In this document: piece after piece, positions 17,396 to 26,550 of the stretch
How the letters are laid out: the number at the start of each line of letters is the position of its first letter
How positions within the stretch are numbered: the first letter of the stretch is position 1
Assembly (NCBI GenBank): GCA_028693165.1
Contig: JAQUVX010000002.1
Coordinates: 1 to 64,000, forward strand
From: Lachnospiraceae bacterium
GTDB lineage: Bacteria > Bacillota > Clostridia > Lachnospirales > Lachnospiraceae
Length of the DNA: 64,000 nt
Reading direction: 5' to 3'
The notes under the pieces: generated by a model
Database searches by the model: none
Seen by the model: only the letters and a program-made list of their open reading frames with translations
What the model was told of the DNA's origin: nothing
Program-made: the position numbers and the translations under genes

Positions 17396-18237
17396 CCCAA
17401 CACATAGCCATCCACCTCCGCATCATGCGCCATCGTGCCATCTGCGTTCAAATAATAATATTTCCCAGGCAGATCCATGATCCATCCGGTCTGCATACTG
17501 CCGTCCTTCGCCATATAATACCACGCATCATCCCACACGATCCACCCGGTCGCCATACGTCCGTCCGTATCACTCAGATAATAGCGTTTTCCGTCCCGCT
17601 CCTGCCAGCCCAGCAGGCGATAGCCGTTCTCGTCCAGGAGATACCAGTCTCCCCGGATCAGCTGCCAGCCGCCCGGAAGAAACTCACCGTCACCATCCTC
17701 GTATTTGCTGCCCTCCAGATAGTTGCGCCATTTTCCTTCGGTAATCCCCTGTACGGTCTTCCCGCGGAAATCTACCGTCTGGGACGCCGTCCAATCACCA
17801 TAGTTCACATAAGCCAGTTCGCTGGTCTTCGGCGTCGCCCGCACCACGAAGAAATAAGAATGCAGATCGTTCATATATTCAGAGAAATCACAGCTTGTAT
17901 CCGACGTTCGCCTGGACATAACACACTCTGCCTCCGTCATGCTCTCATCCTCAAAATCAATCGTCCGCCAGTTCTCCTCGTCCCGATCCACAAAATCCGC
18001 CACATAAAGCTTAACCTGATATTCATGCGCCTTGCTGACAGAGGACCATTTGCCCACTGTGTCCGTCTCCCACCACACGTGCTTCGGCGTGCCAAGCTCC
18101 ACTGTATCCACCGCCCGGTCTTCTGCATAAACCGGTCTGCTCATCGCCATACTGCCGATTACCGTCATTCCAAAGGCCACAAGCAAAACGATCCTTCTCC
18201 GAATGCTTCCTACCCTTTTTTCTGCACTTCCGCTCAC
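17374..18237 (-). CDS. Secreted cell-wall-binding repeat protein with an Fn3-like domain (287 aa)
   Basis: A GTG start at 18237 is indicated by GGAGG 6 nt upstream; an ATG further up lacks such a site. The N-terminus carries a signal peptide (RRRIVLLVAFGMTVIG..., likely cleaved after VYA, about residue 38). A beta-sandwich, Fn3-like segment (about 45-150; KWSSVSKAHEYQVKLY ... YFFVVRATPK) is followed by about five cell-wall-binding repeats of the GW.x.GxWYYL type (about 175-275). Such repeats hold proteins on wall polymers. No catalytic domain is visible. It is related to the proteins at 18397 and 39980. Confidence 0.85.
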   Translation of the reverse strand: MSGSAEKRVGSIRRRIVLLVAFGMTVIGSMAMSRPVYAEDRAVDTVELGTPKHVWWETDTVGKWSSVSKAHEYQVKLYVADFVDRDEENWRTIDFEDESMTEAECVMSRRTSDTSCDFSEYMNDLHSYFFVVRATPKTSELAYVNYGDWTASQTVDFRGKTVQGITEGKWRNYLEGSKYEDGDGEFLPGGWQLIRGDWYLLDENGYRLLGWQERDGKRYYLSDTDGRMATGWIVWDDAWYYMAKDGSMQTGWIMDLPGKYYYLNADGTMAHDAEVDGYVLGSDGLRQ

Positions 18238-18330
18238 TGTTTTCCTCCATTTACATTCCCTGACTGGCTCACCAGCACCTGATCTGGTTTCACTATACCA
18301 GAAAACTATGAAAAATCTGTGATAAGAAAC

Positions 18331-18381
18331 TGCAAAAACACCTCCACAGAAGCATCCTGCCGATGCCTCCATGAAGGTGTT
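18331..18381 (-). terminator. Terminator after the 430-aa cell-wall-binding gene
   Basis: On the minus strand AACACCTTCA...TGGAGGTGTT with an inner GGCATC/GATGCT pairing forms a long imperfect hairpin followed by TTTTT, 16 bp after the stop at 18397. Confidence 0.75.
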
Positions 18382-18396
18382 CCATGATCCGTTTTC

Positions 18397-19689
18397 TTAT
18401 CTTACCCACACACCGTCTGCATTCACATAAAAGGTGTCAATGTTTGTATTCACTGCCTTGTTGCCTGCACCCGGATAGAAATAGTACCAGTTTCCGTCCA
18501 CCTGATTCCAACCCTCAGCCATGGCTCCGTCTGCCGTAAAGTAATACGTCTTCCCGCCGATATCCATCCAATGATTCTTCACCAGACATCCGTAAAAGGT
18601 ATCCTGCGTCGGATTCAGATAATACCAGCGCTGGCCCGCCTGAATCCAGCCGATCTGCATATCGCCGCTTCCAGTCAGATAAAACGTCTGGCCGCCGACA
18701 TTCTGCCAGCCGGTCAGCATACGACCGTCGCTCTGGAACAGATACCACTTATCCGCCACCTTCAGCCAGCCATTCTTCTGATAGGAACCATCCGGGAAAT
18801 AATAATACCAGTTATTGTCTCTCTTCTGCCAGCCCACCGTCATGTTGCCGCTCGGGCTGGATGTATTTCCACCGCCCGGACCGCCGCTGGTGATACCGGA
18901 ACTGCCGGAGCCACTCTGGCCGGAGCCATCCGAGACATCCTCTTTGGCCAGATAAATCTCATCCGAATCCACCCATTCACTCTTGGTTCCACTGTCATCC
19001 TGCTTGTTCGTCTTGGCGATCGTGCGCACGCGGAAGGTATACGTTCCCGCGGAAGTCATATAAGGATAGAAGTTGTAGCTGCGTGAAGTTGTCTCCACCG
19101 AATGAATCTTGTTTGAACCGCGGCGAAGCACCACCTCGTAGTTGCCTGTTCCACCTTCTTCCGGCTCTTCCCAGCGTGCAGTTCCTTTGGAATTGTCTTT
19201 CCAGTAGGCATCCTCCGGCGCCGGAAAGGTTCCCTTGATCGCCCGTACCTTCAGACGAACCACCAGATCATCACCCTTCTTCGATGCACTCACAAAGGTA
19301 CCATAGCGAATGCTCACGTTGCTGGAGCGGTAAGTCCCTTTAAACCTGTAATCATCGTTATCCGCGCTGTTCGGTGTCAGAGTAACCTTCATCTCCGGCG
19401 TATCCCCGACCTTCATGGTTTTGCTTGTGGAGGTGGTCCACTCTGCTGAGGTAATGCTGTACTTGGTGGATGAATTGGAGATACAAATATCTCCATCCGA
19501 AACCGTTCCGCTGTCTCCGTCATTGCTGTAATCAATACTTGGCAGTGTTGTCTCAGATTCCAGTTCTGAGTTGATGCGAAGCGTCACACTGGAAACCGTC
19601 TTATCCGATGCCATCGCAGGCATCGCTCCCAATGTACTGATCGCCAGAGCCATCACCAGGGCCCAGGATATACCGTTTTTTCTACTCAT
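18397..19689 (-). CDS. Secreted cell-wall-binding repeat protein, N-domain + Fn3-like + repeats (430 aa)
   Basis: The signal peptide ends near AMASDK (about residue 28). Residues 30-150 form an unrecognised beta-rich domain (VTLRINSE ... KVGDTPEMKVTL ... LVVRLKVRAIKG). Residues 155-245 are Fn3-like (ARWEEPEEGGTGNYEVVLRRG ... YTFRVRTI). A Gly/Ser linker follows, then about six wall-binding repeats (GWxxxxxxWYYYxPDG) from residue 290 to the end. The start is ATG 19689 with GGGAG upstream. The same layout appears in the protein at 39980, including the DN.F and VVRL stretches, so both belong to one family. Confidence 0.85.
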   Translation of the reverse strand: MSRKNGISWALVMALAISTLGAMPAMASDKTVSSVTLRINSELESETTLPSIDYSNDGDSGTVSDGDICISNSSTKYSITSAEWTTSTSKTMKVGDTPEMKVTLTPNSADNDDYRFKGTYRSSNVSIRYGTFVSASKKGDDLVVRLKVRAIKGTFPAPEDAYWKDNSKGTARWEEPEEGGTGNYEVVLRRGSNKIHSVETTSRSYNFYPYMTSAGTYTFRVRTIAKTNKQDDSGTKSEWVDSDEIYLAKEDVSDGSGQSGSGSSGITSGGPGGGNTSSPSGNMTVGWQKRDNNWYYYFPDGSYQKNGWLKVADKWYLFQSDGRMLTGWQNVGGQTFYLTGSGDMQIGWIQAGQRWYYLNPTQDTFYGCLVKNHWMDIGGKTYYFTADGAMAEGWNQVDGNWYYFYPGAGNKAVNTNIDTFYVNADGVWVR

Positions 19690-19741
19690 AAGACTCCCTC
19701 TTTTCTGCATATAATCGAACACAAACATTCTTTATAACTCT

Positions 19742-19770
19742 ATTATAGACGGCATACTTTATAAGGTCAA
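19742..19770 (-). promoter_or_regulatory. Predicted promoter of the 430-aa cell-wall-binding gene
   Basis: Minus strand -35 TTGACC, 17-nt spacer, -10 TATAAT, about 50 bp before the start codon. Confidence 0.75.
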
Positions 19771-19962
19771 CTTACGATATTCTTACCGTGACATGCTCTC
19801 GCCACTTATACTATGTATTGAAGAGGGAGCTTCCTTCTCAATTGCTCTAATGGGCAAAGTATCAAAAGGCTATCCCCGCGTATCCCGCGGTTTTGTTTTT
19901 TATATACATGCACCACTGGGTGCATCGTTCTGTCCGGATACGAACCTATTTTCTCAGTGCGG

Positions 19963-21065
19963 TTACGCACATAAAAGTCTTTTCCCTTCCTCACGGATAT
20001 TGATTGCCGCATTCAGATCGCGATCCATCCTGTTTCCGCATTCACAGATATAGACTCGCTCTGATAAGGCCAGGTCTTGTTTGATTTTCCCACAACAACT
20101 GCATTTTTTACTAGACGGATAATATCGATCTACTTTGACCAGCTTTTTTCCCTGCCTTTCCAGTTTATAGCTCAGCATATTCAAGAAAGAACCGTAGCTG
20201 TTATCCATAACCCCGCGCCCCAGATGTAGTCCCATGCTCATATCTTTTAAGTTCAGATTCTCCACGCATACAGCATCATACATTCCGGCTAACCTTGTAC
20301 TCAGTTTATGCTGGAAATCTTTCCTCTGATTCTTGATTTTCTGATGAATCCCTGCCACTTTCCTGCGCTGTTTTACATAGTTTCGGCTTTTCTTCTCACA
20401 GTGGGAAAGCTTCCTCTGTTCCCTTACAAGCCTCTCATCTGCTTATAGCACATCGGATATTCGGCTCTGGTACCATCTGAAAATACCGCCATTCCATCCA
20501 TCGCAAAGTCGATCCCCAGAAGTTGTCCCCGACCCGTATGCGGTTCTATCACTTGGCTTTCGTAATAGTACAGCAGGCTGGCATAGTATTCTCCCGATGG
20601 CTCCTGTGTGATGGTCACTGATTTCAGTTGGTACTCATCCGGTATTTCCCGGTGAACTACGATTTTGACGCTCTTCAGCTTCGGCAGCTGAATTCTTCTA
20701 TTCAGGAGCTTAATATTTCCATTTACCAGATTTGTGGTATAGCTCGCACTTCCACGATGCTTTGACTTGAATTTCGGAAATCCGGCAGCCGGTTCCCGAA
20801 AAAACTTCTTATACGCCGCTTCCAAATGCAGCTGCACATTGGCCAGTGCCAGTGAATCCACTTCTTTCAGCCACGGAAACTCTTTCTTGTACATAGCAGG
20901 CGTCGTATGAAACATCTTTTTATTCTTTTGATACTCATCAATCTTATCTGCCAGCATTCGATTATAGAGGAACCGGCAACATCCAAACGTCTTCGCCAGC
21001 TGGATCCGCTGGTCCTCGGTCGGATAAATACGAAAGCGATATGCGATATTCAAACTACTTCTCAC
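19963..21065 (-). pseudogene. tnpB: RNA-guided TnpB nuclease gene broken by a one-base frameshift
   Basis: The N-terminal part (213 codons from 21065) ends at a TAA at 20424-20426. The next frame, open from about 20442 to 19963, continues the protein at once (ERLVREQRKLSHCEKK). A one-base loss near 20436-20440 explains this. All three RuvC acidic positions are kept: Asp in LLGIDFAMDG, Glu in VCVENLNLKDM, Asp in MDRDLNAAINI. The zinc-binding CSCCG and CECGN motifs are also present. I see no slippery heptamer, so a mutation or sequencing error is likelier than programmed frameshifting. It overlaps tnpA by 11 bp. Confidence 0.85.
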
Positions 21066-21456
21066 CCTGACTTTCTATATACGAACGAATCGTGTCAACA
21101 GAAACCCCACCGGTACTGATCAGGCAGAAGCTCTGACTCCAGAACGCCTCTTTCCAAAGCTTTTCCCGAATCTGAGGATACTCTTTTTTCAGCAGTCTGC
21201 TGCTTGCCGACTTATAGGCATTAATGAACCTGCTCAGTTCCGATTTTGGTTGTGCGCGGAACATCACATGCACATGATCCCTGTCATGATTCCATTCCTC
21301 AAGTGTGATTCCGTAGGAAGGTGCTATATAACAAAAAATCCCCTTTGCACGGCCAGAGATCGTATCATCAAAGACCTTACGACGGGACTTGACAACCATA
21401 ATCAGGTGATAACACAGAAGATATACTGAATGTGCATTATTATCCATGGTTCTCAT
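21055..21456 (-). CDS. tnpA: IS200/IS605 Y1 transposase TnpA
   Basis: A 133-aa HUH-type single-strand transposase. The metal-binding HVH sits in HDRDHVHVMF (about residue 65), and the nucleophile Tyr is in IRSYIESQGEK at the C-terminus. The start is ATG at 21456 because AAGGAGG lies 8 nt upstream; an ATG seven codons earlier has no such site. The protein looks intact, so the element may still be mobile even if tnpB is broken. Confidence 0.92.
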   Translation of the reverse strand: MRTMDNNAHSVYLLCYHLIMVVKSRRKVFDDTISGRAKGIFCYIAPSYGITLEEWNHDRDHVHVMFRAQPKSELSRFINAYKSASSRLLKKEYPQIREKLWKEAFWSQSFCLISTGGVSVDTIRSYIESQGEK

Positions 21457-21490
21457 ATAATCAGCCTCCTTATTCATATCGACTGATTAT

Positions 21491-21519
21491 ATTATAGCAT
21501 ATTTCCGCACGCAGAACAA
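21491..21519 (-). promoter_or_regulatory. Predicted promoter of tnpA
   Basis: Minus strand -35 TTGTTC, 17-nt spacer, -10 TATAAT, ending about 35 bp before tnpA. The -35 lies in a GAACACTTGTTC palindrome near the presumed left end. Confidence 0.6.
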
Positions 21520-21636
21520 GTGTTCTTTTTTCTTTTTCATAAGACTTTTTATAAGACACATAACACAGAGAAAAAGCAAAAGAGCAATTCATCCCCCACC
21601 TATAGAGGAAGGGGAATTCTTGCCGTTTTTGTTAAA

Positions 21637-21676
21637 CTAAAAAAAAGCTGTCGTACGAATTGCTTCGCACAACAGC
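21637..21676 (-). terminator. Terminator of the ribosomal protein superoperon
   Basis: Minus strand GCTGTTGTGCGAAG...CGTACGACAGC stem followed by TTTTTTTT, 16 bp past the rplQ stop. Confidence 0.85.
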
Positions 21677-21691
21677 CTCTCCATTCCTTTA

Positions 21692-22228
21692 TTAAACCAG
21701 CTCTAACAGCACTTCCATAGCACCGTCGCCGTGGCGCAGACCGATCTTAACGATACGGGTATAGCCACCGTTACGGGATGTATACTTCGGAGCAACCTCA
21801 TCAAAGAGCTTTGCCGGAAGATCTACAGATTTGGTGTTCTTCTTTCTGCCTGCTGCTGCGGTCGGAACCTCAGTAACATCATACAGAACTTTGAGCATCT
21901 GACGTCTTGCATGCAGTCTGGAAGGATTATCTTTCTTGATCTCCTTCTGAACTTCATCATAAACGGTAACTTTCTTGCCGTTTACTACTTCTTTGACTCT
22001 CTTGCCGTCTTTGTCCTTGCGGGCAACCTTAGCGGTAACGGTAACAGTCTCAAAGTTGTCTTTCTCTTTTACAGCCAAAGCGATCAGACCTTCAGCAACT
22101 TTGCGGATCTCTTTTGCTCTTGCCTCAGTGGTCTTGATGCTTCCATGATACAGCAGTGCAGTTACCTGGCTGCGAATCATTGCTTTTCTCTGGCTGGAAG
22201 TTCTTCCAAGCTTTCTATAACCTGCCAT
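21692..22228 (-). CDS. rplQ: 50S ribosomal protein L17 (bL17), long form
   Basis: bL17 lies near the peptide exit tunnel. The N-terminal part (GYRKLGRTSSQRKAMIRSQ) and C-terminal end (GGYTRIVKIGLRHGDGAMEVLLELV) are standard. At 178 aa it is about 50-60 residues longer than the common 113-130 aa form, with extra charged sequence between about residues 58 and 95 and again near 115-130. The start is ATG 22228 with GGAGG upstream. It is the last gene of the superoperon, 181 bp after rpoA. Confidence 0.97.
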   Translation of the reverse strand: MAGYRKLGRTSSQRKAMIRSQVTALLYHGSIKTTEARAKEIRKVAEGLIALAVKEKDNFETVTVTAKVARKDKDGKRVKEVVNGKKVTVYDEVQKEIKKDNPSRLHARRQMLKVLYDVTEVPTAAAGRKKNTKSVDLPAKLFDEVAPKYTSRNGGYTRIVKIGLRHGDGAMEVLLELV

Positions 22229-22409
22229 TTTTATTTCCTCCATAAAATGTGGAGTGCAGCCGCGTGCCCTGTGGTCTTACCGTACCGCATCATCCAATAA
22301 TTTTGTAACGTAGCAATCCCTGCACTTTGGACTTACGGGATCACCACCTTTAAAACGGGAAACCCGAACTACGCTTCGCTTCGTTTGGGCAGCACTCGTT
22401 TCGCTTGCT

Positions 22410-23369
22410 TTACTCTTCGCTCGGGTTGAGCTGAAGTCCTAACTCTTTTAACTTTGCAAGAACTTCCTCAAGGGACTTCCTTCCAAGGTTACGAACCTTC
22501 ATCATATCCTCCGGAGTTCTGTTGCACAGTTCCTCCACAGTATTGATTCCGGCTCTCTTCAGGCAATTGTAGGAACGAACAGACAGTTCCAGTTCATCAA
22601 TGTTCATCTCCAGAACTTTCTCTTTCTCGTTGTCTTCCTTCTCTACCATGATCTCAGCGGTCTTGGCATTCTCAGAAAGGTCGATGAAAAGGTTCAGGTG
22701 CTCGCTGAGGACTTTCGCCGCAAGGCTGACAGCCTCGTCCGGAGCCAGAGTTCCATTGGTAAACACATCCAGGGTCAGTTTATCGTAATCGGTAACCTGT
22801 CCTACACGGGTGTTCTGAATTGCCATGTTGACACGCTCTACCGGAGTGTAAATAGAGTCGATTGCAATAACTCCGATCGGCAGCTCGTCATTCTTATTCT
22901 TGTCCGCGCTTACATATCCACGACCTTTTGTGATCGTCAGTTCCATATAGAACTTGCTGTCAGCTCCACCGCTTAAGGTAGCGATGACCTGCTCCGGATT
23001 CATGATTTCGATGTCCGGATCAGCCTGGATATCAGCAGCAGTAATCACGCCTTCACCTGCAAATTCGATGTAGGCGGTCTTCACTTCATTGCTGTCGCTG
23101 TTGTTCTTAATAGATAAGCTCTTGATGTTCATGATGATTTCAGTTACATCTTCCTTTACTCCAGGAATAGAACTGAACTCATGCAAAACGCCGTCGATTT
23201 TCACCTGACTAACTGCTGCACCCGGCAGAGAAGAAAGCATAATTCTTCTCAGGGAGTTGCCCAACGTAGTGCCGTAGCCTCTCTCAAGTGGTTCAACTAC
23301 AAACTTGCCATATTTCTTATCATCTGAAATCTCAACAATCTCAATGTTTGGTTTCTCAAAATCGAACAC
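22410..23369 (-). CDS. rpoA: DNA-directed RNA polymerase subunit alpha
   Basis: The 319-aa alpha subunit starts core-enzyme assembly through its N-terminal domain ([27 protein letters not shown], about residues 27-55) and contacts UP elements and activators through its C-terminal domain ([21 protein letters not shown], about 260-280). Length is normal. It lies between rpsD (52 bp) and rplQ (181 bp). The spacer to rplQ is unusually long for this operon. Confidence 0.98.
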   Translation of the reverse strand: MFDFEKPNIEIVEISDDKKYGKFVVEPLERGYGTTLGNSLRRIMLSSLPGAAVSQVKIDGVLHEFSSIPGVKEDVTEIIMNIKSLSIKNNSDSNEVKTAYIEFAGEGVITAADIQADPDIEIMNPEQVIATLSGGADSKFYMELTITKGRGYVSADKNKNDELPIGVIAIDSIYTPVERVNMAIQNTRVGQVTDYDKLTLDVFTNGTLAPDEAVSLAAKVLSEHLNLFIDLSENAKTAEIMVEKEDNEKEKVLEMNIDELELSVRSYNCLKRAGINTVEELCNRTPEDMMKVRNLGRKSLEEVLAKLKELGLQLNPSEE

Positions 23370-23421
23370 GACTATAGCCCCTCCTTTTGGGTATTTTATC
23401 GAGGGAATTTGACTCTAATTA

Positions 23422-24015
23422 TTATTTGGAGTACAACTCGACGATAAGCATCTCGTTTACCGGAACATCAATCTCTTCTCTGGACGGCAGCTCTTTTACG
23501 GTACCACGCAGGTTCTCCTGGTCAACATCCAACCAAGCCGGAACCATACGTCCACCGGTCATCTCGATGATATCTTTGTATCTCTGAGAAGCTTTGCACT
23601 TCTCTTTTACTTCAATAACATCACCAGCCTTTACCAGGTAAGACGGGATGTTTACACATTTACCGTTTACAAGGATATGCTTGTGATCTACGATCTGTCT
23701 GGTCTCACGTCTGGTGCGGCCGAATCCCATGCGGAATACAACGTTGTCCAGTCTTCTCTCCAGGAGAATCATCATGTTCTCACCGGTCTGACCATCCATC
23801 TTCTCAGCCTTGGTGTAGTAGTTACGGAAAGGTTTCTCCAATACACCGTAGATGAATTTAGCTTTCTGTTTCTCACGTAACTGGAGACCGTACTCACTTA
23901 CTTTTCTATTAGCTCTCTTTAATTCTCTGTTTGATTTTTTATCAATTCCTAAATAGATCGGATCTAAACCAAGAGATCTACATCTTTTAAGAACAGGAAC
24001 TCTATCTACTGCCAC
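23422..24015 (-). CDS. rpsD: 30S ribosomal protein S4 (uS4)
   Basis: 197-aa assembly-initiating 30S protein with the S4 RNA-binding domain ([23 protein letters not shown], about residues 95-120). The N-terminus is [19 protein letters not shown], lacking the first-Cys zinc motif of some S4 forms. It lies in the alpha operon, 15 bp after rpsK. In other bacteria S4 represses this operon; no binding site was identified here. Confidence 0.98.
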   Translation of the reverse strand: MAVDRVPVLKRCRSLGLDPIYLGIDKKSNRELKRANRKVSEYGLQLREKQKAKFIYGVLEKPFRNYYTKAEKMDGQTGENMMILLERRLDNVVFRMGFGRTRRETRQIVDHKHILVNGKCVNIPSYLVKAGDVIEVKEKCKASQRYKDIIEMTGGRMVPAWLDVDQENLRGTVKELPSREEIDVPVNEMLIVELYSK

Positions 24016-24030
24016 TTTTAGTACCTCCTA

Positions 24031-24429
24031 TTAGACTCTTCTACGTTTTGGCGGGCGACATCCGTTGTGTGGAACCGGAGTTACGTCCTTAATACTAGTT
24101 ACCTCAATACCGCATGCAGAAAGCGCACGAATCGCTGCTTCACGGCCTGAACCAGGTCCTTTTACCATAACGTCTACAGATTTCAAACCATGTACTAAAG
24201 CTGCTTTAGCAGCAGTTTCTGCAGCCATCTGAGCTGCATATGGAGTAGATTTCCTTGAACCTCTAAATCCCAGACCACCGGCACTTGCCCAAGACAATGC
24301 ATTACCCTGAGTATCGGTTAAGGTAACGATCGTGTTGTTAAAAGAAGACTGGATATGTGCCTGTCCGCGTTCAACGTTTTTCTTTACACGCTTTTTTGTC
24401 ACTTTTTTAGTGGACACTTTTTTAGCCAT
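24031..24429 (-). CDS. rpsK: 30S ribosomal protein S11 (uS11)
   Basis: 132-aa platform protein of the 30S subunit that binds near the anticodon-stem region of the E site. It contains [18 protein letters not shown] and ends with [18 protein letters not shown], both diagnostic. A Lys-rich N-terminus ([16 protein letters not shown]) is typical for Clostridia. It lies 150 bp after rpsM; that spacer holds a small palindromic element. Confidence 0.98.
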   Translation of the reverse strand: MAKKVSTKKVTKKRVKKNVERGQAHIQSSFNNTIVTLTDTQGNALSWASAGGLGFRGSRKSTPYAAQMAAETAAKAALVHGLKSVDVMVKGPGSGREAAIRALSACGIEVTSIKDVTPVPHNGCRPPKRRRV

Positions 24430-24579
24430 TTTAAACTAACCTACTTTCTTCTTACTTTGAATCCTGTTTCCTGTTTTTAAAACATGCAACGTGATTCTTT
24501 CAACTGTGTCAGACGGAAGTTCTTTTCCTTCCAGTCAAAGAACAAAGTTCATACTAAGCTCGTTTCACTCGCTAAGTAT

Positions 24580-24948
24580 TTACTTTTTCTTATTTGCAAC
24601 GGTCTTACGAGGACCCTTACGAGTTCTTGCATTGGTTTTGGTCTTCTGACCACGAACCGGCAGACCTTTTCTATGACGGATTCCGCGATAGCAGCCAATC
24701 TCCTGCAGTCTCTTGATGTTCATAGCAATCTCTCTACGAAGATCACCTTCAACAGTCTGAGACTCTGCAATTACTGCTGCGAGCTTTTTAACTTCGTCAT
24801 CGGTCAGATCCTTAACACGAGTGTCAGGATTCACGCCAGCTTCTGCAAGAATGCGGGTTGCACTTGTTCTACCAATACCGTAGATATAAGTCAAGCCGAT
24901 CTCAACACGTTTTTCTCTTGGTAAATCAACACCTGAAATACGAGCCAT
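24580..24948 (-). CDS. rpsM: 30S ribosomal protein S13 (uS13)
   Basis: 122-aa head protein of the 30S subunit that contacts the P-site tRNA and 50S bridge. It begins [26 protein letters not shown] and ends with the usual basic tail ([18 protein letters not shown]). Length and motifs are normal. It follows rpmJ by 33 bp in the alpha operon. Confidence 0.98.
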   Translation of the reverse strand: MARISGVDLPREKRVEIGLTYIYGIGRTSATRILAEAGVNPDTRVKDLTDDEVKKLAAVIAESQTVEGDLRREIAMNIKRLQEIGCYRGIRHRKGLPVRGQKTKTNARTRKGPRKTVANKKK

Positions 24949-24981
24949 TTGTGTCGTACACCTCCTATACTTTTTTGTTTT

Positions 24982-25095
24982 TTAACCTTGTCTCTGTTTG
25001 TGCTTAGGATTTTCACAGATTACTCTGATACTGCCTTTGCGTTTGATGATTTTGCACTTTTCGCAAATCGGTTTTACTGATGATCTCACCTTCAC
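24982..25095 (-). CDS. rpmJ: 50S ribosomal protein L36 (bL36), GTG start
   Basis: 37-aa zinc-binding ribosomal protein: starts [15 protein letters not shown], with Cys11 and Cys14, then [11 protein letters not shown] with the third Cys and the His that complete the zinc site. It begins with GTG, preceded by AAGGAGA. It is the first gene after the internal promoter at 25204-25232 and leads rpsM-rpsK-rpsD-rpoA-rplQ. Confidence 0.96.
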   Translation of the reverse strand: MKVRSSVKPICEKCKIIKRKGSIRVICENPKHKQRQG

Positions 25096-25203
25096 GGCAA
25101 TTCTCCTTTCTACTTGCATATATCCATTTTACTAGATATATCGTTCCAGCCAGGCTTAATTTTGGACAAACTTCACCTAACATTTCAACAAAGTCGCCAT
25201 GAT

Positions 25204-25232
25204 ATTATAACATCGCTGGACCGATATTGCAA
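25204..25232 (-). promoter_or_regulatory. Internal promoter of the alpha operon (rpmJ-rplQ)
   Basis: Minus strand -35 TTGCAA, 17-nt spacer, -10 TATAAT with upstream TG (extended -10). It lies in the 201-bp gap between infA and rpmJ and gives a leader of about 100 nt. The match is close to consensus, so the alpha genes can be made independently of the S10 promoter. Confidence 0.8.
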
Positions 25233-25296
25233 GCACTTTTTTGCTCTTTTTTTGTTTTAATGCCTGCTCTGTGCCATGCGCAATTTGCTTCGCAAA

Positions 25297-25515
25297 TTAC
25301 TTGTCTCTCCAGATGATTCTTCCCTTGCTCAAATCATAAGGGGACATCTCGATGGTCACTTTATCACCCGGCAGGATACGGATGTAGTTCATCCGAAGCT
25401 TGCCGCTGATGTGGGCCAGAACCTCATGGCCGTTCTCCAGCTGAACCTGGAACATCGCGTTTGGCAGTTTCTCTATTACCGTTCCTTCAATTTCAATTAC
25501 ATCTGCTTTTGACAT
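25297..25515 (-). CDS. infA: Translation initiation factor IF-1
   Basis: 72-aa S1-like OB-fold factor that binds the 30S A site during initiation. The sequence [39 protein letters not shown]... is diagnostic (quoted here in part), with [22 protein letters not shown] at the C-terminus. It lies 12 bp after the KOW protein gene. A small hairpin (AATTTGC-ttc-GCAAATT) just after its stop may reduce read-through into rpmJ. Confidence 0.98.
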   Translation of the reverse strand: MSKADVIEIEGTVIEKLPNAMFQVQLENGHEVLAHISGKLRMNYIRILPGDKVTIEMSPYDLSKGRIIWRDK

Positions 25516-25527
25516 GCATTTTACCTC

Positions 25528-25782
25528 CTAAATACTGCAATGGCTTTTTACGTAGTTTTTTAATTCCCTGCGGACGTTCTCGTCCGTCACGGGAGAATCC
25601 AGTAAGCGTGGCGTCTGATCCACCTGGATATGTTTCTTGTTCTTCCGTTTCGGGCTGCTGACCGGCCGATTCTTCCCATCTGATATGGTAACGTATTCTC
25701 CCTCATCGGTCATTATGATAAAATACCGGTCTTTGTCATGTCCGGCCAATGATTTCGCCGGACATCCCATCTCATAGCGCAT
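25528..25782 (-). CDS. KOW-domain RNA-binding protein (L14e-like)
   Basis: An 84-aa protein found at this operon position in many Clostridia. The N-terminal part (GCPAKSLAGHDKDRYFIIMTDEGEYVTISDGKNRPV) is a KOW/SH3-like barrel resembling archaeal/eukaryotic L14e, followed by a Lys-rich linker and a short helix (RRELKNYVKSH). The role is unknown; ribosome or RNA binding is inferred from the fold and neighbours. It lies 15 bp after map and 12 bp before infA. Confidence 0.85.
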   Translation of the reverse strand: MRYEMGCPAKSLAGHDKDRYFIIMTDEGEYVTISDGKNRPVSSPKRKNKKHIQVDQTPRLLDSPVTDENVRRELKNYVKSHCSI

Positions 25783-25797
25783 CCTGTTTCACCGCCT

Positions 25798-26547
25798 TTA
25801 CAAAGACAGAATCTCAGGTTCGCCGTCTGTGATCAGAACCGTATTCTCATAATGTGCCGACAGAGAATCGTCCTCCGTCACAACCGTCCAGTCATCATCC
25901 ATCCACAACACATCCGGCGTACCGATATTGATCATCGGCTCAATGGCCAGGGTCATGCCCGGCATCAGCTTGATTCCGTGCCGCTTCTGTGCGAAATTCG
26001 GCACTTCCGGTTCCTCATGCAGATGGGTACCGATTCCATGGCCCACCAGGTCTCTCACGACTCCGTAGCCGAAGCTCTCCGCATATGCCTGAATTGCAGA
26101 GGAGATATCATTGAGATGATTGCCAGCTTTTGCATATTTAATCCCCTGAAAGAAGGATTCTCTGGTGACCTCGATCAGTTTCTGTGCCTCCGGCGTGGCG
26201 TTTCCGACCGCATGGGTCCTGGCCGCATCCGAATGATAGCCGCGATAGATCACACCTGCATCCAGGCTGACGATATCGCCATCCTGAAGAATCCGATGTT
26301 TGCTGGGAATTCCATGCACGACCTCTTCGTTTACCGAAACACAGATCGAGGCTGGATAACCATTATAGTTTTTAAAAGAAGGCACACATTCGTATCCGCG
26401 GATCAGCTTCTCGCCCAGACGGTCAATATCCAGTGTGGACATCCCCGGCTTCAAGGCTGCTCCCAGTTCCTCATGTACCCTAGCCAGAATTCTTCCGGCT
26501 TCGCGCATCAATGCGATTTCTCTTGCAGACTTTATGGATACTGGCAT
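25798..26547 (-). CDS. map: Methionine aminopeptidase, type I
   Basis: Removes the N-terminal Met from new proteins. The 249-aa sequence carries the metal ligands in DAGVIYRGYHSDAARTHAVG (two Asp, about residues 95-110), GHGIGTHLHEEPEVPNF (His, about 168), TLAIEPMINIG (Glu, about 202) and HYENTVLITDG (Glu, about 233). Length is normal for type I. It lies 3 bp after adk, a standard Firmicutes arrangement. Confidence 0.97.
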   Translation of the reverse strand: MPVSIKSAREIALMREAGRILARVHEELGAALKPGMSTLDIDRLGEKLIRGYECVPSFKNYNGYPASICVSVNEEVVHGIPSKHRILQDGDIVSLDAGVIYRGYHSDAARTHAVGNATPEAQKLIEVTRESFFQGIKYAKAGNHLNDISSAIQAYAESFGYGVVRDLVGHGIGTHLHEEPEVPNFAQKRHGIKLMPGMTLAIEPMINIGTPDVLWMDDDWTVVTEDDSLSAHYENTVLITDGEPEILSL

Positions 26548-26550
26548 AGG

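Larger units (their letters stand above)
19870..21520 (-). mobile_element. IS200/IS605-family insertion sequence (tnpA + frameshifted tnpB)
   Basis: The element carries a Y1 transposase gene (21055-21456) overlapping a tnpB gene (19963-21065). A small GC hairpin (CCGCG-tatcc-CGCGG, 19876-19890) next to a T-run may be the right end. Such elements move as single strands and have no terminal inverted repeats, so exact borders cannot be set from one copy; those given are approximate. Confidence 0.7.

Noticed and set aside
17374-19689. Wall-binding repeat proteins as phage lysins
   Set aside because: No amidase, lysozyme or peptidase domain, no holin or phage structural genes nearby; each has a signal peptide and its own promoter or terminator.
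20424-21065. N-terminal tnpB piece as an independent 213-aa gene
   Set aside because: The protein continues in the next frame with the missing RuvC II, zinc and RuvC III parts, so it is one frameshifted gene.
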